From contig JALFST010000024.1 in NCBI GenBank assembly GCA_022779285.1, positions 1 to 64,000 of the forward strand: a stretch of 64,000 nucleotides of DNA, read 5' to 3'. The notes beneath the pieces were generated by a model that was not told the origin of the DNA, made no database searches, and saw only the letters and a program-made list of their open reading frames with translations. This DNA comes from Peptoniphilaceae bacterium (GTDB lineage: Bacteria; Bacillota; Clostridia; Tissierellales; Peptoniphilaceae). The position numbers and the translations under genes are program-made. This document shows, piece after piece, positions 9,319 to 18,493 of the stretch (within the stretch, counting starts at the first letter, position 1; every line of letters begins with the position of its first letter).

Positions 9319-10409
9319 TGAATTATGCTCTGATCGGCTGCGGTCGCATTGCAATCAATCATATTTATGCGCAGCAAAACAACAAGCTTCATTTCACCGC
9401 AATGTGTGATATCGATCCGAAGAAAATGGATGCTCTTTTGGACAAGGCGCAGCTTCCGCAGGATGTGACATTAAAGTATACCGATTACCGTAAGATGCTG
9501 GAGGAGCATCCGGAGATTGAACTGGTCAGCATTGCGACAGAAAGCGGAAAACATGCGGAAATTGCACTTGAGTGCATTCGCAGAGGTATCAATGTGATGA
9601 TCGAAAAGCCTATGGCGATGAGCTTGGCGGATGCCGATCGCATCATCGAGGAATCCGAAAAGCACCACGTCAAGGTAGGCGCCATTCATCAGAATCGCTT
9701 TAATGTGGCTATCCAGCATCTGAGAAAAGCCGTTGAGGCAGGACGCTTCGGAAAGCTGTCACACGGCACTGTCCATGTGCGCTGGAATCGAAATCGCGGT
9801 TATTATGAGCAAGCTCCCTGGCGCGGCACTTGGGCGGAGGATGGCGGTGCACTGATGAATCAGTGCATTCATGGCATTGATCTTTTGCGCTGGATGCTGG
9901 GCGATGAGGTGGAAGAGGTTTACGGACAGACGCGTCAACAATTCCATGATTATTTGGAAGCGGAGGATCTCGGAACGGCGATTGTGAAATTCAAGAACGG
10001 CGCAATCGGCATGATCGAGGGAACCACCAATGTTTTTCCAAAAAATCTCGAGGAAACTCTTTACATCTTCGGAGAAAAGGGCACGGTGAAAATCGGCGGA
10101 AAATCTACCACGGATATTGATGTATGGAACTTTGAGGAGATGAGCGAGGAGGATGAAAAGCTCAACGGCCTCAAAGAAGAAACCTCCAATGTTTATGGCA
10201 ACGGTCATACCCGCTATTTCCGCGATATGATGGATGCCATTGAAAATGACAGAGCTCCCTATGTGGATGCCCGTGCGGGACGCAGAGCGCTGGAGCTGGT
10301 TTTGGCGATTTACAAAAGCCAGAAAACGGGTCAGCCCGTGAAGCTTCCGCTGGAGGATTTCGCATCTGCGGATATGAAAGGAACCTTCGGAGAAGGCTCG
10401 CTTTCATAG
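9318..10409 (+). CDS. wbpB: UDP-GlcNAcA 3-dehydrogenase (Gfo/Idh/MocA family, WbpB)
   Basis: 363 aa from ATG 9318, which follows AGGAGGAAGG; the frame's upstream extension lies inside wbpI and is not coding. The N-terminal NAD(P)-binding fold starts MNYALIGCGRIAINH, and the Gfo/Idh signature EKPMAMSLADAD carries the conserved EKP lysine. WbpB oxidises the C3 hydroxyl of UDP-GlcNAcA to a 3-keto sugar, the substrate of the WbpE aminotransferase, which in characterised systems is a coupled reaction. Its place between wbpI and wbpD supports this. Confidence 0.88.
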   Translation: MNYALIGCGRIAINHIYAQQNNKLHFTAMCDIDPKKMDALLDKAQLPQDVTLKYTDYRKMLEEHPEIELVSIATESGKHAEIALECIRRGINVMIEKPMAMSLADADRIIEESEKHHVKVGAIHQNRFNVAIQHLRKAVEAGRFGKLSHGTVHVRWNRNRGYYEQAPWRGTWAEDGGALMNQCIHGIDLLRWMLGDEVEEVYGQTRQQFHDYLEAEDLGTAIVKFKNGAIGMIEGTTNVFPKNLEETLYIFGEKGTVKIGGKSTTDIDVWNFEEMSEEDEKLNGLKEETSNVYGNGHTRYFRDMMDAIENDRAPYVDARAGRRALELVLAIYKSQKTGQPVKLPLEDFASADMKGTFGEGSLS

Positions 10410-10533
10410 ATTTTCTTGATACTTTGAGAGAAATTTTGAGATAGAGCGAAAACGTCAGCCGGATTTCATGGATCACAGGAGGCCGCTGTTGAAGAGATTC
10501 ACGGCGGCTTCCGCAAATATTGAGGAGGAGCTT

Positions 10534-11130
10534 TTGGAAAACGAGTATTTCGTACATGAATCAAGCTATGTCGATGAAAACGTGGAGATCGGAAAGAATA
10601 CAAAGATCTGGCATTTTTGCCATATTCAATCGGGCGCGCGCATCGGAAAGAATTGCAGCTTCGGTCAAAATGTGAATGTTTCGAACAATGTACGGATCGG
10701 CAATGGCGTGAAGGTACAAAATAATGTTTCGCTTTATGAGGGGGTGCAGCTTGCCGACGATGTGTTTTGCGGTCCGAGCTGTGTATTCACCAATGACCTG
10801 AATCCCCGAGCAAAATATCCGAAGGGTCATGCAGGCTATCGTCCGACGCCTGTTGAAGAAGGCGCAACAATCGGAGCAAATGCTACGATTGTATGCGGAC
10901 ATCGTATAGGCCATCATGCCATGATCGCCTCGGGTGCTGTCGTGACAAAAGATGTAGTCCCATACGCATTGATGGCAGGAGTACCGGCAAAACGCATCGC
11001 ATGGGCATGTGAATGCGGTGAAATTTTACATGACGAGGTGTTTTCAGAGGGAAGAACGATCACCTGTCCTCATTGCGGAAGAAGCTACAAAAAGACTGAT
11101 GACGAGACATTGGAGCGCGTAACGAACTGA
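10534..11130 (+). CDS. wbpD: UDP-GlcNAc3NA 3-N-acetyltransferase (WbpD, left-handed beta helix)
   Basis: 198 aa from TTG 10534, chosen because TGAGGAGGAG lies 3 to 5 bp upstream and the product then begins [19 protein letters not shown], like family members. ATG 10468 in the same frame has no good ribosome site. Hexapeptide repeats fill residues 10-160 ([30 protein letters not shown]), with the acetyl-CoA trimer signature [22 protein letters not shown]-terminal four-Cys ribbon (CECG...CPHCG) follows. It acetylates the 3-amino group made by WbpE. It is preceded by a 124-nt gap. Confidence 0.85.
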   Translation: MENEYFVHESSYVDENVEIGKNTKIWHFCHIQSGARIGKNCSFGQNVNVSNNVRIGNGVKVQNNVSLYEGVQLADDVFCGPSCVFTNDLNPRAKYPKGHAGYRPTPVEEGATIGANATIVCGHRIGHHAMIASGAVVTKDVVPYALMAGVPAKRIAWACECGEILHDEVFSEGRTITCPHCGRSYKKTDDETLERVTN

Positions 11131-11138
11131 GGCGGCGA

Positions 11139-12401
11139 ATGAATATTTTGTATATTGATCATTATGCCGGTTCCATGTCCATGGGAATGGAATTTCGTCC
11201 TTTTTACATGGCCAAGGAATGGGTGAAGCGTGGCCACAAGGTGCGAATTCTTGCCGGTTCCTATTCTCATCTTCGTCAGGAGAATCCTTGTATCCGGAAG
11301 AGCCCGGAGCTTCAGACAATTGACGGAATTGAGTTTTTATGGCTGAGGACAAGACAATATCATGGCAATGGAGCGGCTCGTGCGCTTTCTATGGTCGATT
11401 TCTGTACAAAAATTTACCGGAACAGAAAGAGGATTGTAGACGAGTTTCATCCGGATCTCATCATCACCTCATCCACCTATCCTATGGATACCTGGCCCGC
11501 TCAGTCCATGCGCAAGCTTTGTCCTGAGGCGCTGTTAATCCATGAGGCTCATGATCTATGGCCGCAGACGTTAATTGAAATCGGAGGAATTTCCGAATCC
11601 AATCCGGTGATTCGTTGGATTGGAAAAGCGGAAAAAAGCGCATTCTACCGATCGGATGGCATCGTTACGGTGCTTTCCGATGTAAAAAAATATGTGTCTG
11701 AAAAAAATTATCCTGTACAGGACAAAATGTGCTGGATCTCGAACGGGATATGGACAGATGATTGGCAAAATCCGGAGCCGCTCACAGCGGAATTGCGCAG
11801 GACTTTTCAAGATTTACGCAAAACAAGCCATTTTATTGTCGGCTATTTGGGGGGGCATGCGCTATCGAACGCATTGGACACTTTGCTGGATACCGCGTCC
11901 TTGCTTCGTGATAATGCCCGTTTTCACTTTGTTCTTGTTGGGGATGGCGTTGAAAAATCTCGCCTTGAACAAAGGGTTGCAGAGGAAGGACTGAGCAATG
12001 TTACCATGCTGGCATCGGTACCTAAGAGAATGGTACCGTCCGTTTTACAGAAAATGGATTGCCTCTACCTGGGATTGCGAGAAATTCCTCTGTATCGATA
12101 TGGCGTTTCGATGAATAAGTTGTATGATTATATGATGGCTGAAAAGCCTATCATATACGGAGCGTCTGCTCCGGTGGATGAGGTCCGGCTGGCGCAGTGC
12201 GGATATTCTGTAGCCCCCGGATCCTCAAAGGCTATTGAAGAAGCGTTGCTGCATATCGCAGATGAGGATCCGATGCGGCTGCGGCAATTAGGAGAGAACG
12301 GACGGCGCTGGGTTTTACAAAATCGAAGCTATCAGGTGCTTGCAGAGCAATTTCTGCAGTTTGTAGAGGAAATCAAGGAGAAGAAAAATGGAATTCATTG
12401 A
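11139..12401 (+). CDS. Glycosyltransferase family 4 (WbuB-like)
   Basis: 420 aa. The N-terminus MNILYIDHYAGS with EFRPFYMAKEWVKRGHKVRI and the later HEAHDLWPQTL resemble WbuB-type aminosugar transferases. The C-terminal half has VGYLGGHALSNALDTLLD and KLYDYMMAEKPIIYGA. It may add the diacetamido-uronic acid or another aminosugar, which is inference from position between wbpD and wbpE. Its 3' end overlaps the next gene by 14 nt. Confidence 0.85.
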   Translation: MNILYIDHYAGSMSMGMEFRPFYMAKEWVKRGHKVRILAGSYSHLRQENPCIRKSPELQTIDGIEFLWLRTRQYHGNGAARALSMVDFCTKIYRNRKRIVDEFHPDLIITSSTYPMDTWPAQSMRKLCPEALLIHEAHDLWPQTLIEIGGISESNPVIRWIGKAEKSAFYRSDGIVTVLSDVKKYVSEKNYPVQDKMCWISNGIWTDDWQNPEPLTAELRRTFQDLRKTSHFIVGYLGGHALSNALDTLLDTASLLRDNARFHFVLVGDGVEKSRLEQRVAEEGLSNVTMLASVPKRMVPSVLQKMDCLYLGLREIPLYRYGVSMNKLYDYMMAEKPIIYGASAPVDEVRLAQCGYSVAPGSSKAIEEALLHIADEDPMRLRQLGENGRRWVLQNRSYQVLAEQFLQFVEEIKEKKNGIH

Positions 12402-13509
12402 TTTGGGAAGACAATATGATCGCGTGAAGGAAGAGATGGATGCAGCGATTCATAAAACACTTCAGGATCGTCATTTTATCATGGGCCCCGAGGTAAAGGA
12501 GCTTGAGGAAAAATTGGCGGCATATGTGGGAAGAAAACACTGTTTGACCTGCTCCAGCGGCACCAGCGCTTTGATTTTACCGCTCATGGCTTATGGGCTT
12601 CACAAGGAGGATGCGGTTTTTGTTTCCAGCTTTACCTATTTCGCCTCGGCAGAGGTAGTGGCTCTTACCGGCGGCACTCCGGTTTTCGTGGACTCGGATG
12701 AAACCTATAACATGGATCCGAAGGATTTGGAGGCCCGCATTCAGTGGATTGTAAAGGAAGGCAGACTCAAGCCGCGCGGCATCATTGCTGTCAATATCTT
12801 CGGTCTTATGGCGGATTATGATGAAATTGAGCGTATTGCAAAAAAATACGATATGTTCCTGCTCACGGATGATGCGCAATCCTTCGGAGCTTCCTATAAA
12901 GGACGTAAATCCTGCTCGGTGGGGGACGTATCCGCAACCTCCTTCTTTCCGGCAAAGCCGTTAGGCTGCTATGGAGACGGCGGTGCGGTCTTTACCGACG
13001 ATGATGACCTTTATGAGCTGATGCATTCACTTCGTGTCCATGGTCATGGAGCGAGCAAGTATGACAATGTTCGTATCGGAATCAATGCCCGATTGGATAC
13101 CATGCAGGCAGCGGTTCTGCTGGTGAAATTAGGCCTTTTGGATGATGAAAGAGCGAAAAAAAATCAGCTTCGTGAGCGTTATGATGCCCGTCTGAAGGGA
13201 TATTATGAAACGCCGGTAATTCCCGAGGGCCGTGAAACCGCATTGGCACAGTATACGATTCTTGCAAGAAATGAGGAACACCGTCAAAAGGTGGTGGAGG
13301 GAATGAAGGCGAGGGGCATTCCCGTCATGATCTATTATCAGAATCCGATGCACATGGAAACGGCATTTGCTTCGCTGGGTTACAATCCGACAGACGTACC
13401 GAAGGCATATGAGTTCAGCCGGAGAGTGCTGAGCCTGCCGATGCATGCGTATATGAAGGAAGAGGAATTTGAAAAAATCGTATCCACTCTGATTGAGCTG
13501 GCAAAATAG
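12388..13509 (+). CDS. wbpE: UDP-3-keto-GlcNAcA aminotransferase (WbpE, DegT family)
   Basis: 373 aa, fold-type I PLP enzyme. The family N-terminus is EFIDLGRQYDRVK, the glycine/serine loop is SSGTSALILP, and the PLP lysine is K190 in SFFPAKPLGCYGDGGA. The latter motif and VRIGINARLDTMQAA closely match WbpE-type proteins. It transfers an amino group to C3 of the WbpB product. AAGGAG lies inside the overlapping end of the glycosyltransferase gene. With WbpA, B, D and I it completes the UDP-ManNAc3NAcA route. Confidence 0.9.
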   Translation: MEFIDLGRQYDRVKEEMDAAIHKTLQDRHFIMGPEVKELEEKLAAYVGRKHCLTCSSGTSALILPLMAYGLHKEDAVFVSSFTYFASAEVVALTGGTPVFVDSDETYNMDPKDLEARIQWIVKEGRLKPRGIIAVNIFGLMADYDEIERIAKKYDMFLLTDDAQSFGASYKGRKSCSVGDVSATSFFPAKPLGCYGDGGAVFTDDDDLYELMHSLRVHGHGASKYDNVRIGINARLDTMQAAVLLVKLGLLDDERAKKNQLRERYDARLKGYYETPVIPEGRETALAQYTILARNEEHRQKVVEGMKARGIPVMIYYQNPMHMETAFASLGYNPTDVPKAYEFSRRVLSLPMHAYMKEEEFEKIVSTLIELAK

Positions 13510-13523
13510 GAGCAGAATAGCAT

Positions 13524-15455
13524 ATGTTTAGACAATCCGGACAGTACCGAAGCAAGCTGGCATTTTTCCTGCTTTTAGACATTTTAATCGTGAATGTTGC
13601 CTTTTTTGGAGCGATGTGGATTCGTTTTGATTTCCGATACACATTGGTGCCATATCTGTTAACACAGCACATGATGCATTGGGCACCTGCTTTTACAGTA
13701 TTGGCGATTGCGATTTTTGCGCTCTTTAAAATGTATCGCAGCATATGGGCATATGTGGGCTTGCAGGAGTTCATTTCCGGTTTCTTGGCCTGCCTGCTCT
13801 TTATAATATGCCAGTATGTCATCATGCGCTTTACTTTTACGGGCATTTGGATTCCGAGGGCGTTTTTTCTGATCGAATTTTTCCTGCTTTTTCTCGGCGT
13901 GATGATTGAGCGTTTTTCTTATCGCCTGATGCTCCATGTGGGAAACCGTCTTGTCAGGAACACAGAGGAAGGGGATTTCATTCCGACGCTGATCATCGGT
14001 GCAGGAGAAGCGGGAAGAACGCTGATTCGCGAAATGAATGTGAGCGATAAGATTCGAAACAAGGTCGTAGCGCTGATTGATGATAATAAGGATAAAAGAG
14101 GACGTTATTTAGAGGGCGTAAAGATTTTCGGCGATCGCACGGATATTGTCCGCGTTGTGGAACAGCTTGGCATTCGGGAAATTATTTTGGCGCTTCCTTC
14201 GGCATCCCGCAAGGAGCAGCGCGAAATCCTCGAGTATTGCAAGCTTACCGATGCCGGCTTAAAAATTGTACCCGGAATTTACCAGATCATTACCGGAGAG
14301 GTCAGCGTCAGCAAGCTGCGCGATGTTTCAATCGACGATCTCCTGGGCAGAGAGCCTATCCGGGTAAACAGCTATGAAATCTCGGAATATATACAAAATA
14401 AAACCGTGCTGGTTACGGGAGGAGGCGGCACCATCGGCTCGGAGCTTTGCCGCCAGATTGCGCGCTTTAAGCCCAAAAAGCTGATTATTTTCGATATCTT
14501 TGAAAACAATGCCTATAATATTCAAATGGAGCTCAATGCACATGTTCCGGACCTGGACTTGGAGGTGTTGATCGGATCCGTGAGAAATTTGGAGCGCCTG
14601 CGCTGGGTCTTTGATCGTTACCGTCCGGAGATTGTTTATCATGCTGCGGCTCATAAGCATGTGCCGCTTATGGAGGTCAGCCCCAATGAGGCGATCAAAA
14701 ACAATGTATTCGGTACACTCAATGTGGCTCGCGTCTGCGATGAATATCATGTACATCGTGCCGTGCTGATTTCGACCGATAAGGCCGTCAATCCTACGAA
14801 TGTCATGGGCGCTACAAAGAGAATGTGTGAAATGATCTTTCAATCCTTTGACGCGCGTTCCGAAACGGATTTCGTAGCAGTTCGATTTGGAAATGTCTTA
14901 GGATCCAGCGGAAGTGTGATTCCGCTTTTCAAAAAACAGATCTCAGAGGGAGGACCCGTTACGGTCACACATCCGGATATCGTCCGATTCTTTATGACGA
15001 TTCCGGAGGCAGTATCGCTTGTATTGCAGGCAGGCTCTTATGCCAAAGGAGGAGAAATCTTCATCTTGGATATGGGTGAACCTGTACGAATTTTGGATAT
15101 GGCAAAGAATCTGATTCGTCTGTCGGGCCTCAAGCTTGGAGAAGATATCGAGATTCAAATTGTTGGGCTTCGTCCGGGTGAAAAGCTATATGAAGAGGTT
15201 TTAATGGATGAAGAAGGCCTGCAAAGGACGAGCAATCAGCACATTAAAATCGGTCATCCCATCGATTTTGATATCGAGGCTTTTTATGCGAAGCTGCCGG
15301 AGCTTTATGCGGCATCCTATCAGGAAACGGATGCAATTCGAGATTATATAGCCGACATCGTATCCACATTTAAGGTTTCGGTAAATGGAATGCCGGAGGA
15401 TTACGCAAAGTATCAGGAAGAACATGCCAGGGAGGCAAAAAATGACAAAGAATAA
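13524..15455 (+). CDS. Membrane nucleotide-sugar 4,6-dehydratase (CapD/WbpM/PglF family)
   Basis: 643 aa. Four N-terminal transmembrane segments (about residues 12-35, 45-70, 82-105, 112-132) precede a Rossmann-like regulatory region. The dehydratase domain begins with the dinucleotide loop VTGGGGTIGSE near residue 295 and has the catalytic region STDKAVNPTNVMGATKRM. These enzymes convert UDP-GlcNAc to the UDP-4-keto-6-deoxy sugar. The aminotransferase immediately downstream (14-nt overlap) would then give a 4-amino-4,6-dideoxy sugar. Confidence 0.9.
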   Translation: MFRQSGQYRSKLAFFLLLDILIVNVAFFGAMWIRFDFRYTLVPYLLTQHMMHWAPAFTVLAIAIFALFKMYRSIWAYVGLQEFISGFLACLLFIICQYVIMRFTFTGIWIPRAFFLIEFFLLFLGVMIERFSYRLMLHVGNRLVRNTEEGDFIPTLIIGAGEAGRTLIREMNVSDKIRNKVVALIDDNKDKRGRYLEGVKIFGDRTDIVRVVEQLGIREIILALPSASRKEQREILEYCKLTDAGLKIVPGIYQIITGEVSVSKLRDVSIDDLLGREPIRVNSYEISEYIQNKTVLVTGGGGTIGSELCRQIARFKPKKLIIFDIFENNAYNIQMELNAHVPDLDLEVLIGSVRNLERLRWVFDRYRPEIVYHAAAHKHVPLMEVSPNEAIKNNVFGTLNVARVCDEYHVHRAVLISTDKAVNPTNVMGATKRMCEMIFQSFDARSETDFVAVRFGNVLGSSGSVIPLFKKQISEGGPVTVTHPDIVRFFMTIPEAVSLVLQAGSYAKGGEIFILDMGEPVRILDMAKNLIRLSGLKLGEDIEIQIVGLRPGEKLYEEVLMDEEGLQRTSNQHIKIGHPIDFDIEAFYAKLPELYAASYQETDAIRDYIADIVSTFKVSVNGMPEDYAKYQEEHAREAKNDKE

Positions 15456-16692
15456 CACGGAAAATCCCAAAAAGGAAATGCGTTCCATTCCCTTTTCACC
15501 GCCGGATATTCGTGAGGAGGATATCGAGATGGTGGTGGAGGCTCTGCGTTCAGGTTGGATTACTACAGGTCCGCGTACCAAGGAATTTGAAAAGGAGCTT
15601 ACCGCATATCTCGGATCCGCCGGCACCGTTTGTCTGAACTCGGCAACAGCGGCGCTTGAGCTTTCGCTCCGCATTATGGGAATCGGACCGGGAGATGAGG
15701 TCATTGTTACAGCCTACACCTATACCGCTTCGGCATCCGTTATTGAGCATGTCGGTGCGAAAATTGTAATGGTGGATGTACAGCCGGATACGGTTCTCAT
15801 GGATCTGGATGCCGTGGAGGCAGCAATCACTGAGCGTACCAAGGCGATCATTCCTGTAGACGTCGGAGGTGTCATCGTAGAATATGACGATCTGTATCGC
15901 TGTCTGGAGGCACATCGCGATTTGTATCGTCCTCGCACGGAGCGTCAGCGCAAGCTCGGACGCATCGCCGTCATAGCGGATTGCGCCCATTCTTTAGGCG
16001 CAACGAAAAACGGTGTGCATGCCGGAGCTATCGGTGATTTTTCTTGTTTCTCATTCCATGCGGTAAAAAATCTGACCACCTCCGAAGGAGGTGCACTCAG
16101 CTGGAGAAAGGAGCTGCCCTTCGATTCGGCAGAGCTTTATAAAGCTGTACAGCTTCTGAGCCTTCATGGGCAGAATAAGGATGCTCTTAAGAAAAATCAG
16201 CTGGGCGCTTGGGAATATGACATCCTGATTCCCGGCTATAAATGCAATATGACAGATATCTGTGCAGCATTGGGACTGAGCCAGTTCAAGCGTTATGCGG
16301 AAATTATGGAACGCCGCCATGCAATCATACGACGCTACAACAAAAGTGTCGTGGATGCGTGCGGGTGTTGGGCGATTTCTCAAGAAGGAGAGAATTTTTA
16401 TGGCAGCGGACATCTGTATCTCGCTCGCTTGCCTCATGCAAACGCCGAGCAGCGCAATGCATTCATTGCCAAAATGGGAGAAAAGGGAGTCGCTTGCAAT
16501 GTTCACTATAAGCCGCTTCCTATGATGACTGCATACAGGAACATGGGCTTTTCCATTGAAAACTTTCCCAATGCCTATGCCTTTTATGAAAATGAAATCA
16601 CACTTCCGCTCCATACCGTATTGACGGATGAAGATGTCGAGTATGTATGCAATGCCTTTGAAGCAACCTTTCAGGAATTGTTTCGTGCCTAA
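15442..16692 (+). CDS. DegT/DnrJ/EryC1 sugar 4-aminotransferase
   Basis: 416 aa from ATG 15442 (AGGGAGG 7 bp upstream), starting inside the end of the dehydratase gene. Motifs are SGWITTGPRTKEFE at the N-terminus, LNSATAALELSL, and the PLP lysine K209 in SFHAVKNLTTSEGGAL. It is distinct from the WbpE homologue. Paired with the 4,6-dehydratase and followed by a phosphoglycosyl transferase, it resembles the arrangement used to make and load UDP-4-amino-trideoxy sugars (bacillosamine precursor or AATGal). The stereochemistry of the product is not readable. Confidence 0.88.
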   Translation: MTKNNTENPKKEMRSIPFSPPDIREEDIEMVVEALRSGWITTGPRTKEFEKELTAYLGSAGTVCLNSATAALELSLRIMGIGPGDEVIVTAYTYTASASVIEHVGAKIVMVDVQPDTVLMDLDAVEAAITERTKAIIPVDVGGVIVEYDDLYRCLEAHRDLYRPRTERQRKLGRIAVIADCAHSLGATKNGVHAGAIGDFSCFSFHAVKNLTTSEGGALSWRKELPFDSAELYKAVQLLSLHGQNKDALKKNQLGAWEYDILIPGYKCNMTDICAALGLSQFKRYAEIMERRHAIIRRYNKSVVDACGCWAISQEGENFYGSGHLYLARLPHANAEQRNAFIAKMGEKGVACNVHYKPLPMMTAYRNMGFSIENFPNAYAFYENEITLPLHTVLTDEDVEYVCNAFEATFQELFRA

Positions 16693-16718
16693 GGACCGGA
16701 TTTGACCAAGGAGCCTAT

Positions 16719-17417
16719 ATGCTATTGCCCTCGTTTGAAAAATTGCCGAAGGATCTGCAGGTCGCAGAGGTCATGCCCTACTATGAAGCGATCCGGCCCA
16801 AATGGATTCAGCTGATCATCAAGCGCATTATGGACATTGTGATCGCCATCCTCTTATTGGCTGTTTTACTGATTCCGATGCTTGTCATTGCCATTGCGAT
16901 CCTGATTGATTCCGGATTTCCGATTTTATATAAGCAGAAGCGCGTGACACAGTTCGGACGGAATTTTTATATTTATAAATTTCGGACGATGGTTGTCAAT
17001 GCGGATAAAATCGGCTCTCACGTCACTCTGGATCATGATCCGCGAATCACCAGGATGGGAACACGCCTCAGAAACTGGCGATTCGATGAGATGCCGCAGG
17101 TGCTGAATCTTCTCTTTGGAGACATGACCTTGGTCGGTACGAGACCGGAGGTCGTGGATATCGTGAAACGATATACGCCGGAAATGCGAGCGACACTGCT
17201 TCTTCCGGCAGGTCTGACCTCTCGGTGCAGCATTCTTTATAAGGATGAGGCGAAGCTGATGCAGCAGCTGAAGACGCCGGAGGAGGCCGATGCACTCTAT
17301 ATGAATCGGATTTTGCCGGATAAGATGAAAATTAATCTGGAAGAAATTCAACACTTTTCGCTTGCTCGAGAAACCAAGGTGCTCATCGATACCATACTCA
17401 CCGTGGTTCGTAAATAA
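16719..17417 (+). CDS. Undecaprenyl-phosphate glycosyl-1-phosphate transferase (PglC-like)
   Basis: 232 aa, a compact monotopic phosphoglycosyl transferase. One re-entrant or membrane helix lies near residues 36-66, after KRIMD. Then come the Q-x-R region (YKQKRVTQFG), YIYKFRTM, FDEMPQVLNLLFGD and VGTRPEV. It should start repeat-unit assembly by moving a sugar-1-phosphate onto undecaprenyl phosphate, probably the amino sugar made by the two preceding genes. It is last in the operon, before a strong terminator. The C-terminal codons lie beside a short duplication (GTAAATAAAGG at 17410 and 17426). Confidence 0.9.
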   Translation: MLLPSFEKLPKDLQVAEVMPYYEAIRPKWIQLIIKRIMDIVIAILLLAVLLIPMLVIAIAILIDSGFPILYKQKRVTQFGRNFYIYKFRTMVVNADKIGSHVTLDHDPRITRMGTRLRNWRFDEMPQVLNLLFGDMTLVGTRPEVVDIVKRYTPEMRATLLLPAGLTSRCSILYKDEAKLMQQLKTPEEADALYMNRILPDKMKINLEEIQHFSLARETKVLIDTILTVVRK

Positions 17418-17465
17418 AGGGGTTTGTAAATAAAGGAAACAGCTTTGCAGGCCTGAAGGAAAATG

Positions 17466-17518
17466 AAAAAGAGGGCTGAGCTTCCGCATTTATTGTGGAA
17501 GCTCAGCCCTCTTTTTTT
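17466..17518 (+). terminator. Terminator of the polysaccharide operon
   Basis: An 18-bp stem, left arm 17471-17488 and right arm 17494-17511, loop of five bases, flanked by A-run and T-run so it can work in both directions. Its core is repeated almost exactly at 19753-19793. Confidence 0.92.
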
Positions 17519-17569
17519 CGTATTTTTGAAAAAGTCATCATCTTTCTCAAACATTAGCATTGCCCATTT

Positions 17570-18493
17570 TCACATCTTATATCCCAGCAGCTTTTTGACC
17601 CTGGGTTTCAACACATCTTCGATCTCTCCCACAAGATTTTTCTTGCTGATTTCATAATATACCGTACGTTTTGCACCGAAACGCCTGAAAAAGTTCTCTA
17701 TCCCTTGTATCATAGAGCCTTCAAAATCAAAGCCGGCTGATACTTTGGATGCAAATTGAATCGCCGTATCCAAAATCAGTGCCGGTGCTCTGCTGGCCTG
17801 ATATTTTCTATCCGCCCCTGAAAGTAAATAATAGCAGGTTTTTTCATCATATAAAAATAATGAAGATGCATGTGCATTCCCATTTTCATCAATCGCCGTC
17901 AATATTTTACACGCGTTATTTTCCAGACCTGCTTCAAATAATTTTTGGATTTCTTTTTTCGGTGTAGGATAGCTTCTCTTCTGTGCTCGAAATGTTGATT
18001 CAAGAAGCGCATATAGACGCTCTACATTGTCTTCTTCAATAATTGTAACCACTTTTTTCGCCTGATGAATATTGCTTTTCAGACCTCTGCTATAGCCTTT
18101 TTCAATCGCCTCCGGATCTGTCAAATCGTCAAATCGGTAGGTGACCCTCGGCTTTACGTGGTATCCGTTCCAAATAAAAGGCAAAAAATCATCATTCTCC
18201 GGATGCAGCATGACACAGAATGACCGATGATTCGGAAGCTTTTGGATCAATTCCAAAATGATGGAACGTCGCCTGCTTTCCTTGAGTTCAGGGTCTATCC
18301 AAAAGCCGAGCGTCTGGGTCATCTCGGGCATGAATATCTTTTTTCCATTATAGGCGACGGCCCACCGAGCAACGATTTTGCCGTTGTCTTCTATCTTCAT
18401 TTCCTTCCATTGGCCATCGCATACCGCATCCAAAAACCATGGCTGTTCAAATACCGAGTTTGCGTATTCCGTTTTATTATTCTGCACAGACAT
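17570..18493 (-). CDS. FemAB/GNAT-like acyltransferase
   Basis: 307 aa from ATG at 18493 (MSVQNNK) with AGAGGGG upstream; a longer form from 18529 would overlap the upstream gene further. The N-terminal half (WFLDAVCDGQWKEM) and C-terminal half (SSLFLYDEKTCYYLLSGAD, then FDFEGSMIQGIENFFRRFGA) match the duplicated GNAT fold of FemAB-like or acetyltransf_6 proteins. It probably transfers an acyl or aminoacyl group to a surface glycan or wall component. The gene is visibly richer in A+T than the operon before it. It overlaps the neighbouring deacetylase-like gene by 17 nt. Confidence 0.75.
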   Translation of the reverse strand: MSVQNNKTEYANSVFEQPWFLDAVCDGQWKEMKIEDNGKIVARWAVAYNGKKIFMPEMTQTLGFWIDPELKESRRRSIILELIQKLPNHRSFCVMLHPENDDFLPFIWNGYHVKPRVTYRFDDLTDPEAIEKGYSRGLKSNIHQAKKVVTIIEEDNVERLYALLESTFRAQKRSYPTPKKEIQKLFEAGLENNACKILTAIDENGNAHASSLFLYDEKTCYYLLSGADRKYQASRAPALILDTAIQFASKVSAGFDFEGSMIQGIENFFRRFGAKRTVYYEISKKNLVGEIEDVLKPRVKKLLGYKM

